Virus record (IMG/VR): IMGVR_UViG_3300027730_000154
Location: 1 to 23,005 of that record
Length of the DNA: 23,005 nt
Strand: one strand, 5' to 3'
Source: a virus
Made by a program: the position numbers and the translations under genes
Notes under the pieces: model-generated
Told to the model about the DNA's origin: nothing
What the model saw: the letters and a program-made list of their open reading frames with translations, nothing else
Databases searched by the model: none
Shown here: piece by piece, positions 1 to 7,777 of the stretch
Layout of the letters: every line of letters starts with the position of its first letter
Numbering within the stretch: the stretch's first letter is position 1

Positions 1-13
1 TACATCACCCGCA

Positions 14-65
14 ACTATAGCACCATACTATAGCACCATACTATAGCACCATACTATAGCACCAT
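14..65. repeat. Four tandem copies of a 13-bp repeat
   Basis: The unit ACTATAGCACCAT occurs four times without a mismatch at 14-26, 27-39, 40-52 and 53-65. A partial copy (ACTATAGC) recurs at 331-338. Short tandem arrays next to terminal repeats are known in T7-like phages, where they are linked to concatemer processing, and iterons also serve as protein-binding arrays. Which applies here is unknown. Confidence 0.97.
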
Positions 66-74
66 AGCACTACT

Positions 75-97
75 ATGCTAACACTAATAGCATGCTA
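75..97. repeat. Short dyads: ATGCTA/TAGCAT hairpin and TAGCATGCTA palindrome
   Basis: ATGCTA at 75-80 and TAGCAT at 88-93 are reverse complements separated by 7 bases, and TAGCATGCTA at 88-97 is a perfect 10-bp palindrome sharing the right arm. They follow directly on the 13-bp tandem array. They are short enough to arise by chance in this TAG/CTA-rich DNA, so a function is only suggested by location. Confidence 0.6.
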
Positions 98-120
98 CCT
101 TACTCTTATATAGTATGTGA

Positions 121-161
121 GTACTTACTAACAATACTTATGCGCTAGCGTACTTACTAAC
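121..161. repeat. 12-bp direct repeat pair flanking an 8-bp palindrome
   Basis: GTACTTACTAAC is present at 121-132 and again at 150-161, a 29-bp period, with the palindrome CGCTAGCG at 143-150 between and abutting them. The arrangement resembles a protein-binding site but no known consensus is matched. Confidence 0.85.
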
Positions 162-257
162 TTGAGGAGGGTGGTAGCCTTTTTTGAGTTTTGTGATTCC
201 TTCCTTCCTTAAGCACCTATCTATTTTTTATAAACTTTTTCAGTAGTACCACATTAT

Positions 258-278
258 AGTACTTAGCTAGCTAGTACT
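258..278. repeat. Near-perfect palindrome around TAGCTAGCTA
   Basis: A 10-bp palindrome TAGCTAGCTA (264-273) is flanked by AGTAC (258-262) and GTACT (274-278), which are themselves complementary; one unpaired T at 263 interrupts the left arm. A second dyad, ATAGTAC-TG-GTACTAT, follows at 320-335. Both lie between the tandem array and the first gene. Confidence 0.7.
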
Positions 279-374
279 GCTATATACTAGATACCTAGTT
301 ACTACTGCATATAACTAAGATAGTACTGGTACTATAGCTGCTATCGGCACTATACCTAGTACTCTCCTATTCTT

Positions 375-380
375 TATAAT
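375..380 (+). promoter_or_regulatory. Weak candidate -10 box before the terminase genes
   Basis: TATAAT at 375-380 matches the bacterial -10 consensus and lies 41 bases before the first start codon, but the bases at the expected -35 position (about 352-357, ATACCT) do not resemble TTGACA. In AT-rich DNA such a hexamer is common. It could be an extended or phage-modified promoter, or chance. Confidence 0.25.
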
Positions 381-420
381 ACTAGTAATATGGAATATAG
401 AACTAAAGGAATACAGGCAA

Positions 421-969
421 ATGGATAAGGTTTTTACTGGTACAGCTGGGCGCGCACTTGAGCTACTAGGAAATGGAGTAAATGCAGAATCTGTTGCAGC
501 TGCACTAGGTGTTACTCCTAGTTATATTAGTACACTTATAGCAGATGAAGAATTTACTACTCAGCTAGTTACTCTTAAATATGAGAAGCTTAGTAAACAT
601 AATGAGCGCGATGATAAGTATAACTCAATAGAAGATAAGCTATTAGAACAGTTAGAATCACTTCGTCCACTTATGATGAGACCAATGGAAGTATTGCGAG
701 CAATTCAGGTAGTAAATGCAGCGAAACGCAGAGGTGCAGCTTCACCTGATTCTATTGTAAATAAACAAGCATTAGTACAACTTACAATGCCAATACAACT
801 AGTACAGAAATTTACTACTAATATAAATAACCAAGTAGTGGAAGTAGAAGGACAGGAATTAGTAACTATTGATTCTAAGTCACTACTATCTAAGATAGGA
901 AGAACAGATGACTACAAAGCAGCAACACCAGAACTTACATCAGCAACACCAAGTGCTACATCAGCGTAA
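421..969 (+). CDS. Putative terminase small subunit
   Basis: A 182-residue protein directly upstream of the large terminase gene. Residues about 12-45 (ALELLGNGVNAESVAAALGV...) read as a helix-turn-helix of the type small terminases use to bind packaging-site DNA. The middle is charged and helical, consistent with oligomerisation, and the C-terminal 20 residues are a low-complexity Thr/Ser/Ala/Pro tail. The small subunit recognises viral DNA and delivers it to the large subunit for cutting and translocation. The start is supported by AAAGGA at 405-410 with a 10-base spacer. The call rests on position, size and HTH pattern rather than a diagnostic motif. A generic phage DNA-binding protein is the alternative. 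Confidence 0.65.
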   Translation: MDKVFTGTAGRALELLGNGVNAESVAAALGVTPSYISTLIADEEFTTQLVTLKYEKLSKHNERDDKYNSIEDKLLEQLESLRPLMMRPMEVLRAIQVVNAAKRRGAASPDSIVNKQALVQLTMPIQLVQKFTTNINNQVVEVEGQELVTIDSKSLLSKIGRTDDYKAATPELTSATPSATSA

Positions 970-1108
970 TAAGGATGCAGCATGGGAACGCTTGATTATG
1001 ATTCAGGCACAGTTATCTTCTACTCCTGACTCTACTACTTCTCCTAACTCTTTAACTACGAGCATAGCTCTACTAACTAAACTATCTAATAAGTCTTACT
1101 ATGGCTAG
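908..1108 (+). CDS. Small overlapping ORF between terminase genes, unknown function
   Basis: A 66-residue ORF starting out of frame inside the end of the small terminase gene (62-base overlap) and ending 8 bases inside the large terminase gene. Its ATG follows a good ribosome binding site (AGGAAG, about 897-902). It fills the otherwise empty 131 bases between the two terminase genes, and the large terminase start has no obvious site of its own, so translational coupling is plausible. The first third is His/Gln-rich because it reads the neighbour's Ser/Thr/Ala repeats in another frame. The rest (NKDAAWERLIMIQAQLSS..., then Ser/Thr/Pro) uses codons typical of the window. I recognise no family. 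It could be a small packaging accessory protein, or only a coupling reading frame. Confidence 0.5.
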   Translation: MTTKQQHQNLHQQHQVLHQRNKDAAWERLIMIQAQLSSTPDSTTSPNSLTTSIALLTKLSNKSYYG

Positions 1109-2669
1109 ATATGACTCTAGAGCAGATGCAGATTTAGGATTTACTAAACATGAACTAGATGAAGCAGCAGCTAAACTTACTCCTGTAGAAGATGAGCCTA
1201 GTACTGTAGATGATTTTACCTTTACTAGTGATGAAGTAATTAATGCAGCTAAGGAATCTCCTGACTTTCTAGCAGGCTTAGTAATGCCAGCTATATTTAA
1301 ATACATGCTACCACCAGTATTCGTAGCTATTTGGAACTGGCTTGTATCCTTTGTTAATATATCTAGGATATTTCCACAGCTTGCAATAGGACTTCCTCGC
1401 GGCTTCGGTAAAACCACAGTTATTAAACTATTCGTAGTATTCTGTATCCTATTTAGTAGAAAGAAGTTCATACTTGTAGTTTCTAGTACTAGTACTCTAG
1501 CTGAAAACATCATTAGTGACATAGCTGATATGTTAGATGAACCTAATGTAAAGAAAGTATTTGGAGACTGGAGAGTAGGACTAGAAACTGATAGAAAAGA
1601 CTTAAAGAAGTTCGGCTTCAGAGGTAAAGATATTACTCTTGCAGGACTAGGTGCTGGTACTTCCTTACGTGGACTTAATATTAAGAATGAACGTCCAGAT
1701 GTAATGATATTCGAGGATATACAAACTAGGGAGTGCGCTGATTCAGAAGTACAATCTAATGCTCTTGAACAGTGGATGTATGGTACTGCTATGAAAGCTA
1801 AGTCTCCTCATGGCTGTATGTTCATATTTGTAGGTAATATGTATCCTACAAAAAACTCTATATTACGTAAGCTCAAACTAAATCCTAAGTGGACTAAGTT
1901 TATTGTAGGAGGAATTACTAGTAAGGGTGAATCACTATGGGAAGAACTACAACCTCTTACACAACTACTTCAGGAATTTGAGAATGACTTAGCATCTGGA
2001 CATCCAGAGATATTCTATAGTGAAGTGCTTAATGATGAAAACGCTAGTGTAAATAAGCGAATTGATTTATCTAAACTGCCACCATACCCATATACAGCAG
2101 ATGAAGTAATACTAGGCAATTATATAATCATTGACCCTTCTAATGATAAGTCTAATTCTGATAGTGTGGCTATAGGATACTTCGAAGTAATAGATACACT
2201 TCCTGTACTTAAAGACCTAGAGAATGCAAGACTAAGTCCAGGAGATACTATTAGAGTAGCACTTACTATGGCACTTAAGTATAACTGTCGCTTAGTAGCT
2301 GTAGAATCTAACGCTTATCAGTACTCCCTTCTATACTGGTTTAAGCACTTCTCTGAACAACTAGGAATACAAGGAATTAACTTTGTAGAAGTGTATTCTG
2401 GTGGACTTAGTAAGCCTACTAGAATACTTACTATGTTTAAAGCATACATAGCTGGCGAGTTCTTTATAGACCCTAAGTTAGTATCACAAGTACACTTAGA
2501 AATATCTCAGTATAACCATCTCAAACGAGATAATACTGATAACATATTAGACTTACTTACCTATGCTGCAAGAGTACTAGAACTATATGCTGAATTTATT
2601 CAGTTTGATTCATACCTACAGATAGTAGAAGAATCTAGAGAACTTATATTACATAACTCACCATTCTAA
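1101..2669 (+). CDS. terL: Terminase large subunit (ATPase/nuclease)
   Basis: The packaging motor: the ATPase pumps DNA into the prohead through the portal and the C-terminal nuclease cuts the concatemer. The 522-residue protein shows the Walker A loop GLPRGFGKT (97-105), Walker B VMIFED (201-206, catalytic E205) and a coupling-motif candidate FIFVGN (241-246). An RNase H-like nuclease domain has acidic residues at D345 (IIIDPSND), E402 (AVESNAY) and D480 or D484 (DNTDNILD). Length is normal for the family. The ATG at 1101 is the first in frame after a stop at 1074, but lacks a strong ribosome binding site. It overlaps the end of the upstream small ORF by 8 bases, suggesting coupling. The RGFGKT-type P-loop resembles podovirus DNA maturase B proteins. 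Confidence 0.95.
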   Translation: MARYDSRADADLGFTKHELDEAAAKLTPVEDEPSTVDDFTFTSDEVINAAKESPDFLAGLVMPAIFKYMLPPVFVAIWNWLVSFVNISRIFPQLAIGLPRGFGKTTVIKLFVVFCILFSRKKFILVVSSTSTLAENIISDIADMLDEPNVKKVFGDWRVGLETDRKDLKKFGFRGKDITLAGLGAGTSLRGLNIKNERPDVMIFEDIQTRECADSEVQSNALEQWMYGTAMKAKSPHGCMFIFVGNMYPTKNSILRKLKLNPKWTKFIVGGITSKGESLWEELQPLTQLLQEFENDLASGHPEIFYSEVLNDENASVNKRIDLSKLPPYPYTADEVILGNYIIIDPSNDKSNSDSVAIGYFEVIDTLPVLKDLENARLSPGDTIRVALTMALKYNCRLVAVESNAYQYSLLYWFKHFSEQLGIQGINFVEVYSGGLSKPTRILTMFKAYIAGEFFIDPKLVSQVHLEISQYNHLKRDNTDNILDLLTYAARVLELYAEFIQFDSYLQIVEESRELILHNSPF

Positions 2670-2683
2670 AGGAACAATACATC

Positions 2684-4702
2684 ATGGCAACACCTGATAT
2701 TCCATTTATACCATCTATCAAATCACAAGAAGCACTAGTTAACTTCTCTACTGTTATTGCACAAGCTAATATTAACAACCAACGCCAAAGGTTCTTAGAT
2801 ATTGACTTAGCTTATATTCGTGAGCAAGACCAGACTAAAGAACATAAGAGAGCGCAACTAGCTAATAAGTATGGTGATTCTAATCGCCTTCAGAACATCA
2901 CTATTCCAGTAGTAATGCCACAAGTAGAATCCGCAGTTACTTATCAAGCATCAGTATTCTTAACAGGTGTACCTATGTTTGGAGTAGCAGCTGACCCTGA
3001 ATTTATAGATGCAGCTCTCATGTTAGAATCAATCATTGAAACTGAGCAGATTCGTGGCGACTGGGTACGTAATCTTCTTATGTTCTTTCGTGATGGTTTT
3101 AAATACAACATTAGTGCTATAGAATGTTCATGGGATACTATGTCTACTGTAGCACTAGAGACTAATCTAGCACAAGGTATACAAGCTAAACCTAAGAATG
3201 TACTGTGGAGTGGTAATAAGCTTACTCGTATTAATCCATACAACTTCTTCTATGACACCAAAGTAGCGCCATCACAAATCTACATTGATGGAGACTATGC
3301 TGGTAAGCATGAACTTATGAGTAGAATTAAACTTAAGCAATTTGTAGCTAATCTTAAGTACCGTATGAACATGACTGAAGCATTTGAATCCTCTTCTAAG
3401 GGTGCTAGTGTACTAGGCATTGATACATCTTACTACTATATGCCTGATATTAATCCGCAAGTATCAGCAGAACTTAAAGATGGTGACTTCAATTGGATGT
3501 CTTGGGCTAAAATTGCTGGAGGTAAGCAAGAAATTAACTACAGTGATAACTACTTAGTTACTACTATCTATGCTAGAGTTATCCCAGCGGACTTTAATCT
3601 AAATCTACCAGAGCGTAATACTCCGCAGATTATGAAGCTGATACTAGTAAATCTATCTGTACTAATATATGCAGAGAAACAAACTAATGCACATAACTAC
3701 ATACCTATAGTATGTGGTGTACCTAACGAAGATGGCTTACAAGAACAAACTAAGACATTAGCTGAGAACTCTATTCCATTCCAGCAAGTAACTAGTGCTC
3801 TTATGAACTCAGTAATAGCTTCCCGCAGGCGCGCTATCAGTGACAGAGTTATCTATGACCCATCTAGAATTAGTGAAGCACAGATTAATAGTCCTAATCC
3901 TTCTGCTAAGATACCAGTACGACCAACTGCTTATGGTAAGCCAGTAGGAGAAGCAGTATATCCATTCCCATTCAGAGATGAACAAGCTGGCTTAGTACTA
4001 GGAGAAATCCAACAACTACTAGCTATTGGTAATGAAGTTAATGGTCAGAATAAGGCTAAACAAGGGCAGTTTGTTAAAGGTAATAAAACCCAATCAGAGT
4101 TTCAAACTGTTATGAACAATGCTAATGGTAGAGACCAACAAACAGCAATACTGTATGAAGCACAGGCATTTACTCCACTTAAGGAGATAATTAAAACTAA
4201 CATACTACAGTATCAAGGTGCTGAGAAGTTATTCTCTAAGAGTAAGAACCAAGCAGTACAAGTAGACCCACAACGTATGAGAGATGCAGTAATGGAGTTC
4301 AAACTATCTGATGGTTTAGTTCCTACTGATAAAGTAATGGATGCAGAAGCATTTACTATCTCCTTGCAAACTCTTGGTTCTAGTCCACAGCTTGCTAGTG
4401 GTTACAATATAGCACCATTATTCAGCTATCTAATGAAACAAAGAGGTGCAGACTTAACTCCTTTTGAAAAGACTCCTGAGCAGATAGCTTATGAAGAAGC
4501 AGTACTAGCATGGCAACAAGCAGTAGCAGCATTTGCTAAAGGCTTAGAATCAGGACAAGTTACACAGGAACAACTTCCACCACAACCTACTCCTGAACAG
4601 TTCGGCTATACACCAGCAGGTAATAATAGTGCTGCTACACCAGCTAGAACTACTCAGAATGTAAATAATATAACTAATAACATTACTAATAACCGCGCGT
4701 AA
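2684..4702 (+). CDS. Portal protein
   Basis: A 672-residue protein immediately after the large terminase, the usual place for the portal. The portal forms a dodecameric ring at one capsid vertex, docks the terminase during packaging and carries the tail afterwards. Sequence features fit podoviral portals of 600-750 residues: a long helical N-terminal half, a central region with conserved-looking arginines (SVIASRRRAISDRVIYD) and a Gln/Ala/Pro-rich helical C-terminus (about 595-645). The last 15 residues are an Asn/Thr repeat (NVNNITNNITNNRA), probably disordered. There is no single signature motif, so the call rests on size, order and overall pattern. AAAGGA before the ATG supports the start. 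Confidence 0.85.
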   Translation: MATPDIPFIPSIKSQEALVNFSTVIAQANINNQRQRFLDIDLAYIREQDQTKEHKRAQLANKYGDSNRLQNITIPVVMPQVESAVTYQASVFLTGVPMFGVAADPEFIDAALMLESIIETEQIRGDWVRNLLMFFRDGFKYNISAIECSWDTMSTVALETNLAQGIQAKPKNVLWSGNKLTRINPYNFFYDTKVAPSQIYIDGDYAGKHELMSRIKLKQFVANLKYRMNMTEAFESSSKGASVLGIDTSYYYMPDINPQVSAELKDGDFNWMSWAKIAGGKQEINYSDNYLVTTIYARVIPADFNLNLPERNTPQIMKLILVNLSVLIYAEKQTNAHNYIPIVCGVPNEDGLQEQTKTLAENSIPFQQVTSALMNSVIASRRRAISDRVIYDPSRISEAQINSPNPSAKIPVRPTAYGKPVGEAVYPFPFRDEQAGLVLGEIQQLLAIGNEVNGQNKAKQGQFVKGNKTQSEFQTVMNNANGRDQQTAILYEAQAFTPLKEIIKTNILQYQGAEKLFSKSKNQAVQVDPQRMRDAVMEFKLSDGLVPTDKVMDAEAFTISLQTLGSSPQLASGYNIAPLFSYLMKQRGADLTPFEKTPEQIAYEEAVLAWQQAVAAFAKGLESGQVTQEQLPPQPTPEQFGYTPAGNNSAATPARTTQNVNNITNNITNNRA

Positions 4703-4712
4703 GGATACAGCT

Positions 4713-4922
4713 ATGAGCCCATTTGTAGGTGCTAAGCATCAAAGAGATAAAGCTATATCCAGAGGTAATACATTAGCTTATAGAGTATGGACTACTGAAG
4801 AAGATGCTGAACTACTTAAGTATGAAAAAGAAGGTCATAGTATCTATGCTTTATCTAAAGCATTTAAGAGAAGTGAAAAATCTATTAAAACTAGACTACA
4901 TAAATTAAAAGAAAGGAATTAA
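4713..4922 (+). CDS. Small Myb/SANT-like helix-turn-helix protein
   Basis: A 69-residue basic protein. Residues 26-66 (W26 followed by TTEEDAELLKYEKEGHSIYALSKAF and KSIKTRLHKLKE) match the pattern of a Myb/SANT-like or GcrA-like tri-helical DNA-binding fold: Trp, acidic helix 1, a Gly-turn, then a recognition helix with lysines and arginines. It sits between portal and head-assembly genes, where a transcription regulator would be unexpected, so it could control late genes, bind packaged DNA or be a small virion component. The ribosome binding site AAGGA overlaps the portal stop. DNA binding is inferred from pattern only. Confidence 0.6.
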   Translation: MSPFVGAKHQRDKAISRGNTLAYRVWTTEEDAELLKYEKEGHSIYALSKAFKRSEKSIKTRLHKLKERN

Positions 4923-4926
4923 TTAA

Positions 4927-5190
4927 ATGTCTAAACTATTAACATCACTATATACTAAGTATGAATTTACACCTGATGAAACTATTCAGGCTACATCATT
5001 TACAGACTTACAACTTCAATTTTTACAAACCGAATTAGCTATTGCAGCAGAGGAGAAAATAACAGCGACATACGACCCACTTAATCCAGTATCATATGCA
5101 CAACGAGAAGCAGAACTAACAGGTAAGATGCTAGTATTACAGTATCTTATCGAATTAGGTAACACAGCAAGAGCAGCACAAAACACTTAA
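4927..5190 (+). CDS. Small conserved-type head-region protein, unknown
   Basis: An 87-residue acidic, mostly helical protein starting 4 bases after the previous stop and preceded by AAAGGA. Layout is YEFTPDE near the N-terminus, a central helix with many Gln/Leu, then EAELTGKMLVLQYLIELG. Small helical proteins of this kind often lie between portal and scaffold genes in podoviruses, but I do not recognise a named family. A head-assembly accessory role is suggested by context only. Confidence 0.65.
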   Translation: MSKLLTSLYTKYEFTPDETIQATSFTDLQLQFLQTELAIAAEEKITATYDPLNPVSYAQREAELTGKMLVLQYLIELGNTARAAQNT

Positions 5191-5221
5191 CTCACAACTT
5201 ATATTCAAAGGAAATACTATC

Positions 5222-5953
5222 ATGGCATTATCAGACTTAATGGAATCATTCAAAGGCACACCAGCACCAGCGCCTGCACCAGCACCAGTAGTAGCACCTG
5301 CTACTAATATTCAACCGCCAGCAGATAATTCTGCACCAGCAGATTCTAATAACCCTACAGGTTCAGAATCGCCACTTGATACATTTAAGGACTTGTGGGA
5401 AACTGACCCTAATAAGCAAGCCGATACTAACACTAGTTTACTAGGGGAAATCAATCCTCAGAAGATACTAGAGCAAGCTAGTAAGGTGAACTTTGCTAAA
5501 ATTGTTAAACCAGAAGATGTTAAACTAATACAACAAGGCGGTGAAGGTGCAGTAGAAGCTCTTGGTAGAGCATTGAATGCAACATCACAAGCAGTTTATG
5601 CTCAATCAGCAGTAGCAACAGCTAAGATAGTGGAACAAGCAACTTCTAGATTAGAAGAAAAAATCTTAGCTTCACTCCCAGAAAGAATCAAACAACAGTC
5701 GTTCTCTAACTCCTTGCGAGAAGATAACCCTGCTTACTCCCATCCATCAGCTGCACCTATTGTAGCTATGATTGAAACTCAAATGCAAACTAAATTCCCT
5801 AATGCAACTACAGCAGAACTTAAGGAAATGGCGAAGGATTACTTCACTAAAACTTTCTCTGCTATCTCAGGTGCTGATGCAACTGCTGCTAAAACTAAGC
5901 AGGAAGCAGCTAGCAAAGAGATTGATTGGAGTAAGGAATTTGGTATTAATTAG
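5222..5953 (+). CDS. Putative capsid scaffolding protein
   Basis: A 243-residue protein between the portal and the major capsid gene, the standard position for a scaffold. It has a low-complexity Pro/Ala stretch (residues about 14-27, PAPAPAPAPV), a polar disordered segment to about residue 60, then long charged helices likely to form coiled coils (about 75-165), and a lysine-rich C-terminus ending EIDWSKEFGIN. Scaffold C-termini of podoviruses typically bind the coat protein. It would direct prohead assembly and leave before or during packaging. I see no protease motif. AAAGGA before the ATG supports the start. Scaffolds diverge strongly, so the call depends on position and composition. Confidence 0.75.
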   Translation: MALSDLMESFKGTPAPAPAPAPVVAPATNIQPPADNSAPADSNNPTGSESPLDTFKDLWETDPNKQADTNTSLLGEINPQKILEQASKVNFAKIVKPEDVKLIQQGGEGAVEALGRALNATSQAVYAQSAVATAKIVEQATSRLEEKILASLPERIKQQSFSNSLREDNPAYSHPSAAPIVAMIETQMQTKFPNATTAELKEMAKDYFTKTFSAISGADATAAKTKQEAASKEIDWSKEFGIN

Positions 5954-5990
5954 TAACTAGTTTTATTTTTAACCAAATTAGGAGAAACAT

Positions 5991-6401
5991 ATGTTTAACA
6001 GAGCGCAAGTTATGCGTGGCTCAGATGGTATTGTACAGAAGCAGATAGTAGGAGATGGTATCTCTGCTATTCTTGGTACTACTATCCAAGCCTCAGATTC
6101 TAACCAAACAATTACTGCAAATGCAATTGGTGGTGGTTTATATGTACGTAATGGTATGACTGCTGGTCGTACTGATACTACAGATACAGCACTTAATATC
6201 TTAGCAGCTAATGCTGGTATGGATAATGGTGATAGCTTCTTACTAGTAGTATCAGTAAGTACAGCCTTTGCACTTACATTAGCAGGTGGCGCAGGTGTTA
6301 CATTCGTAGCTGGTGGTAAAACTTCTATTCCAGCATCTAGCTTTGGATTAGTACAGTTTATCAAAACATCAGATACAACTATGCAAATGCGAATCCTCTA
6401 A
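5991..6401 (+). CDS. Putative capsid decoration (cement) protein
   Basis: A 136-residue, Gly/Thr/Ala-rich, beta-strand-like protein directly before the capsid gene. It has alternating hydrophobic strands (SFLLVVSVSTAFALTLAGGAGVTFVAGG) and a short final strand TTMQMRIL. Small beta-rich proteins with this type of ending are found beside the capsid gene in many phages and coat or stabilise the head. The start has AGGAGA 5-10 bases upstream. There is no catalytic motif or signal peptide. It could instead be a minor head protein, and the functional name is tentative. Confidence 0.5.
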   Translation: MFNRAQVMRGSDGIVQKQIVGDGISAILGTTIQASDSNQTITANAIGGGLYVRNGMTAGRTDTTDTALNILAANAGMDNGDSFLLVVSVSTAFALTLAGGAGVTFVAGGKTSIPASSFGLVQFIKTSDTTMQMRIL

Positions 6402-6450
6402 CATCAAGTTAGAACCATTAATTTAATTAAATAAAGAAAAGGAATTTATT

Positions 6451-7671
6451 ATGAGTACAGGTATTTTACAGACTAATAATCTACCTATCGATTTAGCGAA
6501 GAAGTCGTTTGCTGGTATGATTACACGTCTTATGCCAAATGGTGCTGCACCATTGTTTGGTATGACTTCAATGTTAGGAGACGAACGTGCAGTACAAACA
6601 GAGCATGGTTACTTCTCTAAAACAATGCTATTCCCTGAATTGCAATTAAGTGCCGCAGTAGTAGCTGCTGATACAGTATTACCAGTTGTGTCTACAAGTA
6701 ACGTACTTCCAGGTATGATTATGCGTGTCAATACTACTGGTGAGAATATCATTATTAATAATGTAATTTCTCCTACTTCAGTGTCAGTATCTCGTGGCAT
6801 TGGTACAGTAGCTGCTGCTAACATTGCAATCAATGTTAAGCTTTACCAAGTTGGTTCTGCATTTGAAGAATCTTCTATCAGACCAAACGCACTTAATATT
6901 AACCCAGTACGTATTACTAACTTAACCCAAATCTTCCGTAATACTTGGGCTGTCAGTGATACTATGCGTGAGACAATGGTAATTGCTGGCGAAACTAACG
7001 TAGCAGAGAGCAAGCAAGACTGTGCAGCGTTCCATGCTGCTGATATTGAGAAGGGCTTATTCTTCGGTCAACGTTCACAAGGTACTAGAAATGGTAATCC
7101 ATTCCGTACTATGAATGGTCTTATCGCTATTGTTGGTAACTTGGCTAACTACCCATCTTACTATGTAGCACCTAACAACTTTACAGCAGCAGCTACTACT
7201 AACTACACACAGTTAGAGGGTTTTTTAGACCCAGTGTTTAACCAAGCTACTGACCCTAAAGTTGCTAACGAGCGTGTATTATTCTGCGGTGGTAATGCTA
7301 AACGTGTTATCAATAACATTGGTCGTTTGAATGGTACTTATCAGTTAGTTGATGGACAAACTAATTGGGGTCTACAATTTGCTACATTCAAAACAGCTCG
7401 TGGTATGTTCCGTCTTATCGAGCATCCATTGTTCAATAGTAATACTGATTGGTCTTCTATGGCTATTGCAGTTGACTTAAGTACATTTAAAATAGCATAC
7501 TTAGGCGACCGTAAAACACAGTCTAAAGACTTTAATGGTTCTAGCAATGAAGCTACTGATAACGGTATTGATGCAGTAGGTGGTACATTAACTACTGAGT
7601 TAACTACAGTTATTAAGAATCCTCCAGCTAACTCAATCATTACAGGCTTGACAGCAGCAGCAGTAGGTTAA
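6451..7671 (+). CDS. Major capsid protein (SU10/DUF5309-like)
   Basis: A 406-residue protein expected to form the icosahedral HK97-fold shell. It follows the scaffold and decoration genes. Residues about 63-135 look like an inserted beta domain (repeated V/T strands). The segment NLTQIFRNTWAVSDT (157-171), the helix after it, and GTRNGNPFRTMNGLIA (211-226) match the pattern I know from the SU10-type (DUF5309) major capsid family. Codon use is visibly different from its neighbours, with more GGT, CGT, AAC and TTC, as expected for a very highly expressed gene. AAAAGGA precedes the ATG. It ends with two consecutive stops, TAA TAG, then a strong terminator. Confidence 0.85.
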   Translation: MSTGILQTNNLPIDLAKKSFAGMITRLMPNGAAPLFGMTSMLGDERAVQTEHGYFSKTMLFPELQLSAAVVAADTVLPVVSTSNVLPGMIMRVNTTGENIIINNVISPTSVSVSRGIGTVAAANIAINVKLYQVGSAFEESSIRPNALNINPVRITNLTQIFRNTWAVSDTMRETMVIAGETNVAESKQDCAAFHAADIEKGLFFGQRSQGTRNGNPFRTMNGLIAIVGNLANYPSYYVAPNNFTAAATTNYTQLEGFLDPVFNQATDPKVANERVLFCGGNAKRVINNIGRLNGTYQLVDGQTNWGLQFATFKTARGMFRLIEHPLFNSNTDWSSMAIAVDLSTFKIAYLGDRKTQSKDFNGSSNEATDNGIDAVGGTLTTELTTVIKNPPANSIITGLTAAAVG

Positions 7672-7699
7672 TAGCAGTTAGCAGTTAGTAGTTAGTAGT
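7672..7699. repeat. Four tandem copies of 7-bp TAGYAGT
   Basis: Directly after the capsid stop the unit TAGCAGT occurs twice, then TAGTAGT twice, with no gap. The array lies between the stop codon and the terminator hairpin. It looks like replication-slippage expansion; a binding function is possible but unsupported. Confidence 0.9.
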
Positions 7700-7709
7700 T
7701 CTTCCCCCT

Positions 7710-7749
7710 GAATAGGGTAGTAGCTTATTTTACTACCCTATTCTTTTTT
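7710..7749 (+). terminator. Strong intrinsic terminator after capsid gene
   Basis: GAATAGGGTAGTA (7710-7722) and TACTACCCTATTC (7731-7743) form a perfect 13-bp stem with an 8-base loop, followed immediately by six T (7744-7749). This is a textbook rho-independent terminator. It would boost or bound transcripts carrying the capsid gene and reduce expression of the tail genes downstream unless read through or antiterminated. It could also act as a 3' stabilising hairpin. Confidence 0.93.
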
Positions 7750-7777
7750 CCCTCTTGTATATTAGGAGTAACATCAA

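Larger units (their letters stand above)
1..420. other. Non-coding repeat-rich leader upstream of terminase genes
   Basis: No credible gene lies in this stretch on either strand. It holds four perfect 13-bp tandem repeats (14-65), a 12-bp direct repeat pair (121-132 and 150-161), several short palindromes (88-97, 143-150, 264-273, 320-335) and many TAGTACT/CTAG words. It ends with a clear ribosome binding site for the first gene. Position directly before the small terminase gene, together with the repeats, suggests a packaging/terminal-repeat junction, a terminase recognition region or a late-promoter region. That role is inference; no cos or pac consensus is recognisable. Confidence 0.6.

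Noticed and set aside
14-65. CRISPR array
   Set aside because: The 13-bp units abut with no spacers and there are no cas genes; it is a simple tandem repeat.
170-220. Intrinsic terminator near the T-run at about 179-185
   Set aside because: Only about 3 bp of stem (AGG/CCT) could be formed before the T-run, too weak to call.
1082-1522. 146-codon open frame on the minus strand inside the large terminase gene
   Set aside because: It lies fully opposite a gene with clear ATPase motifs, has low-complexity Ser/Leu composition typical of an antisense shadow, and lacks a ribosome binding site.
5772-5960. 62-codon off-frame ORF at the end of the scaffold gene
   Set aside because: Lys/Leu-rich shadow of helix codons in the scaffold frame, without start signals.
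7669-7710. Possible T7-like frameshift or readthrough extension of the capsid protein
   Set aside because: Two consecutive stops (TAA TAG), then a repeat array and terminator, leave no extended frame; no slippery sequence is evident near the end.
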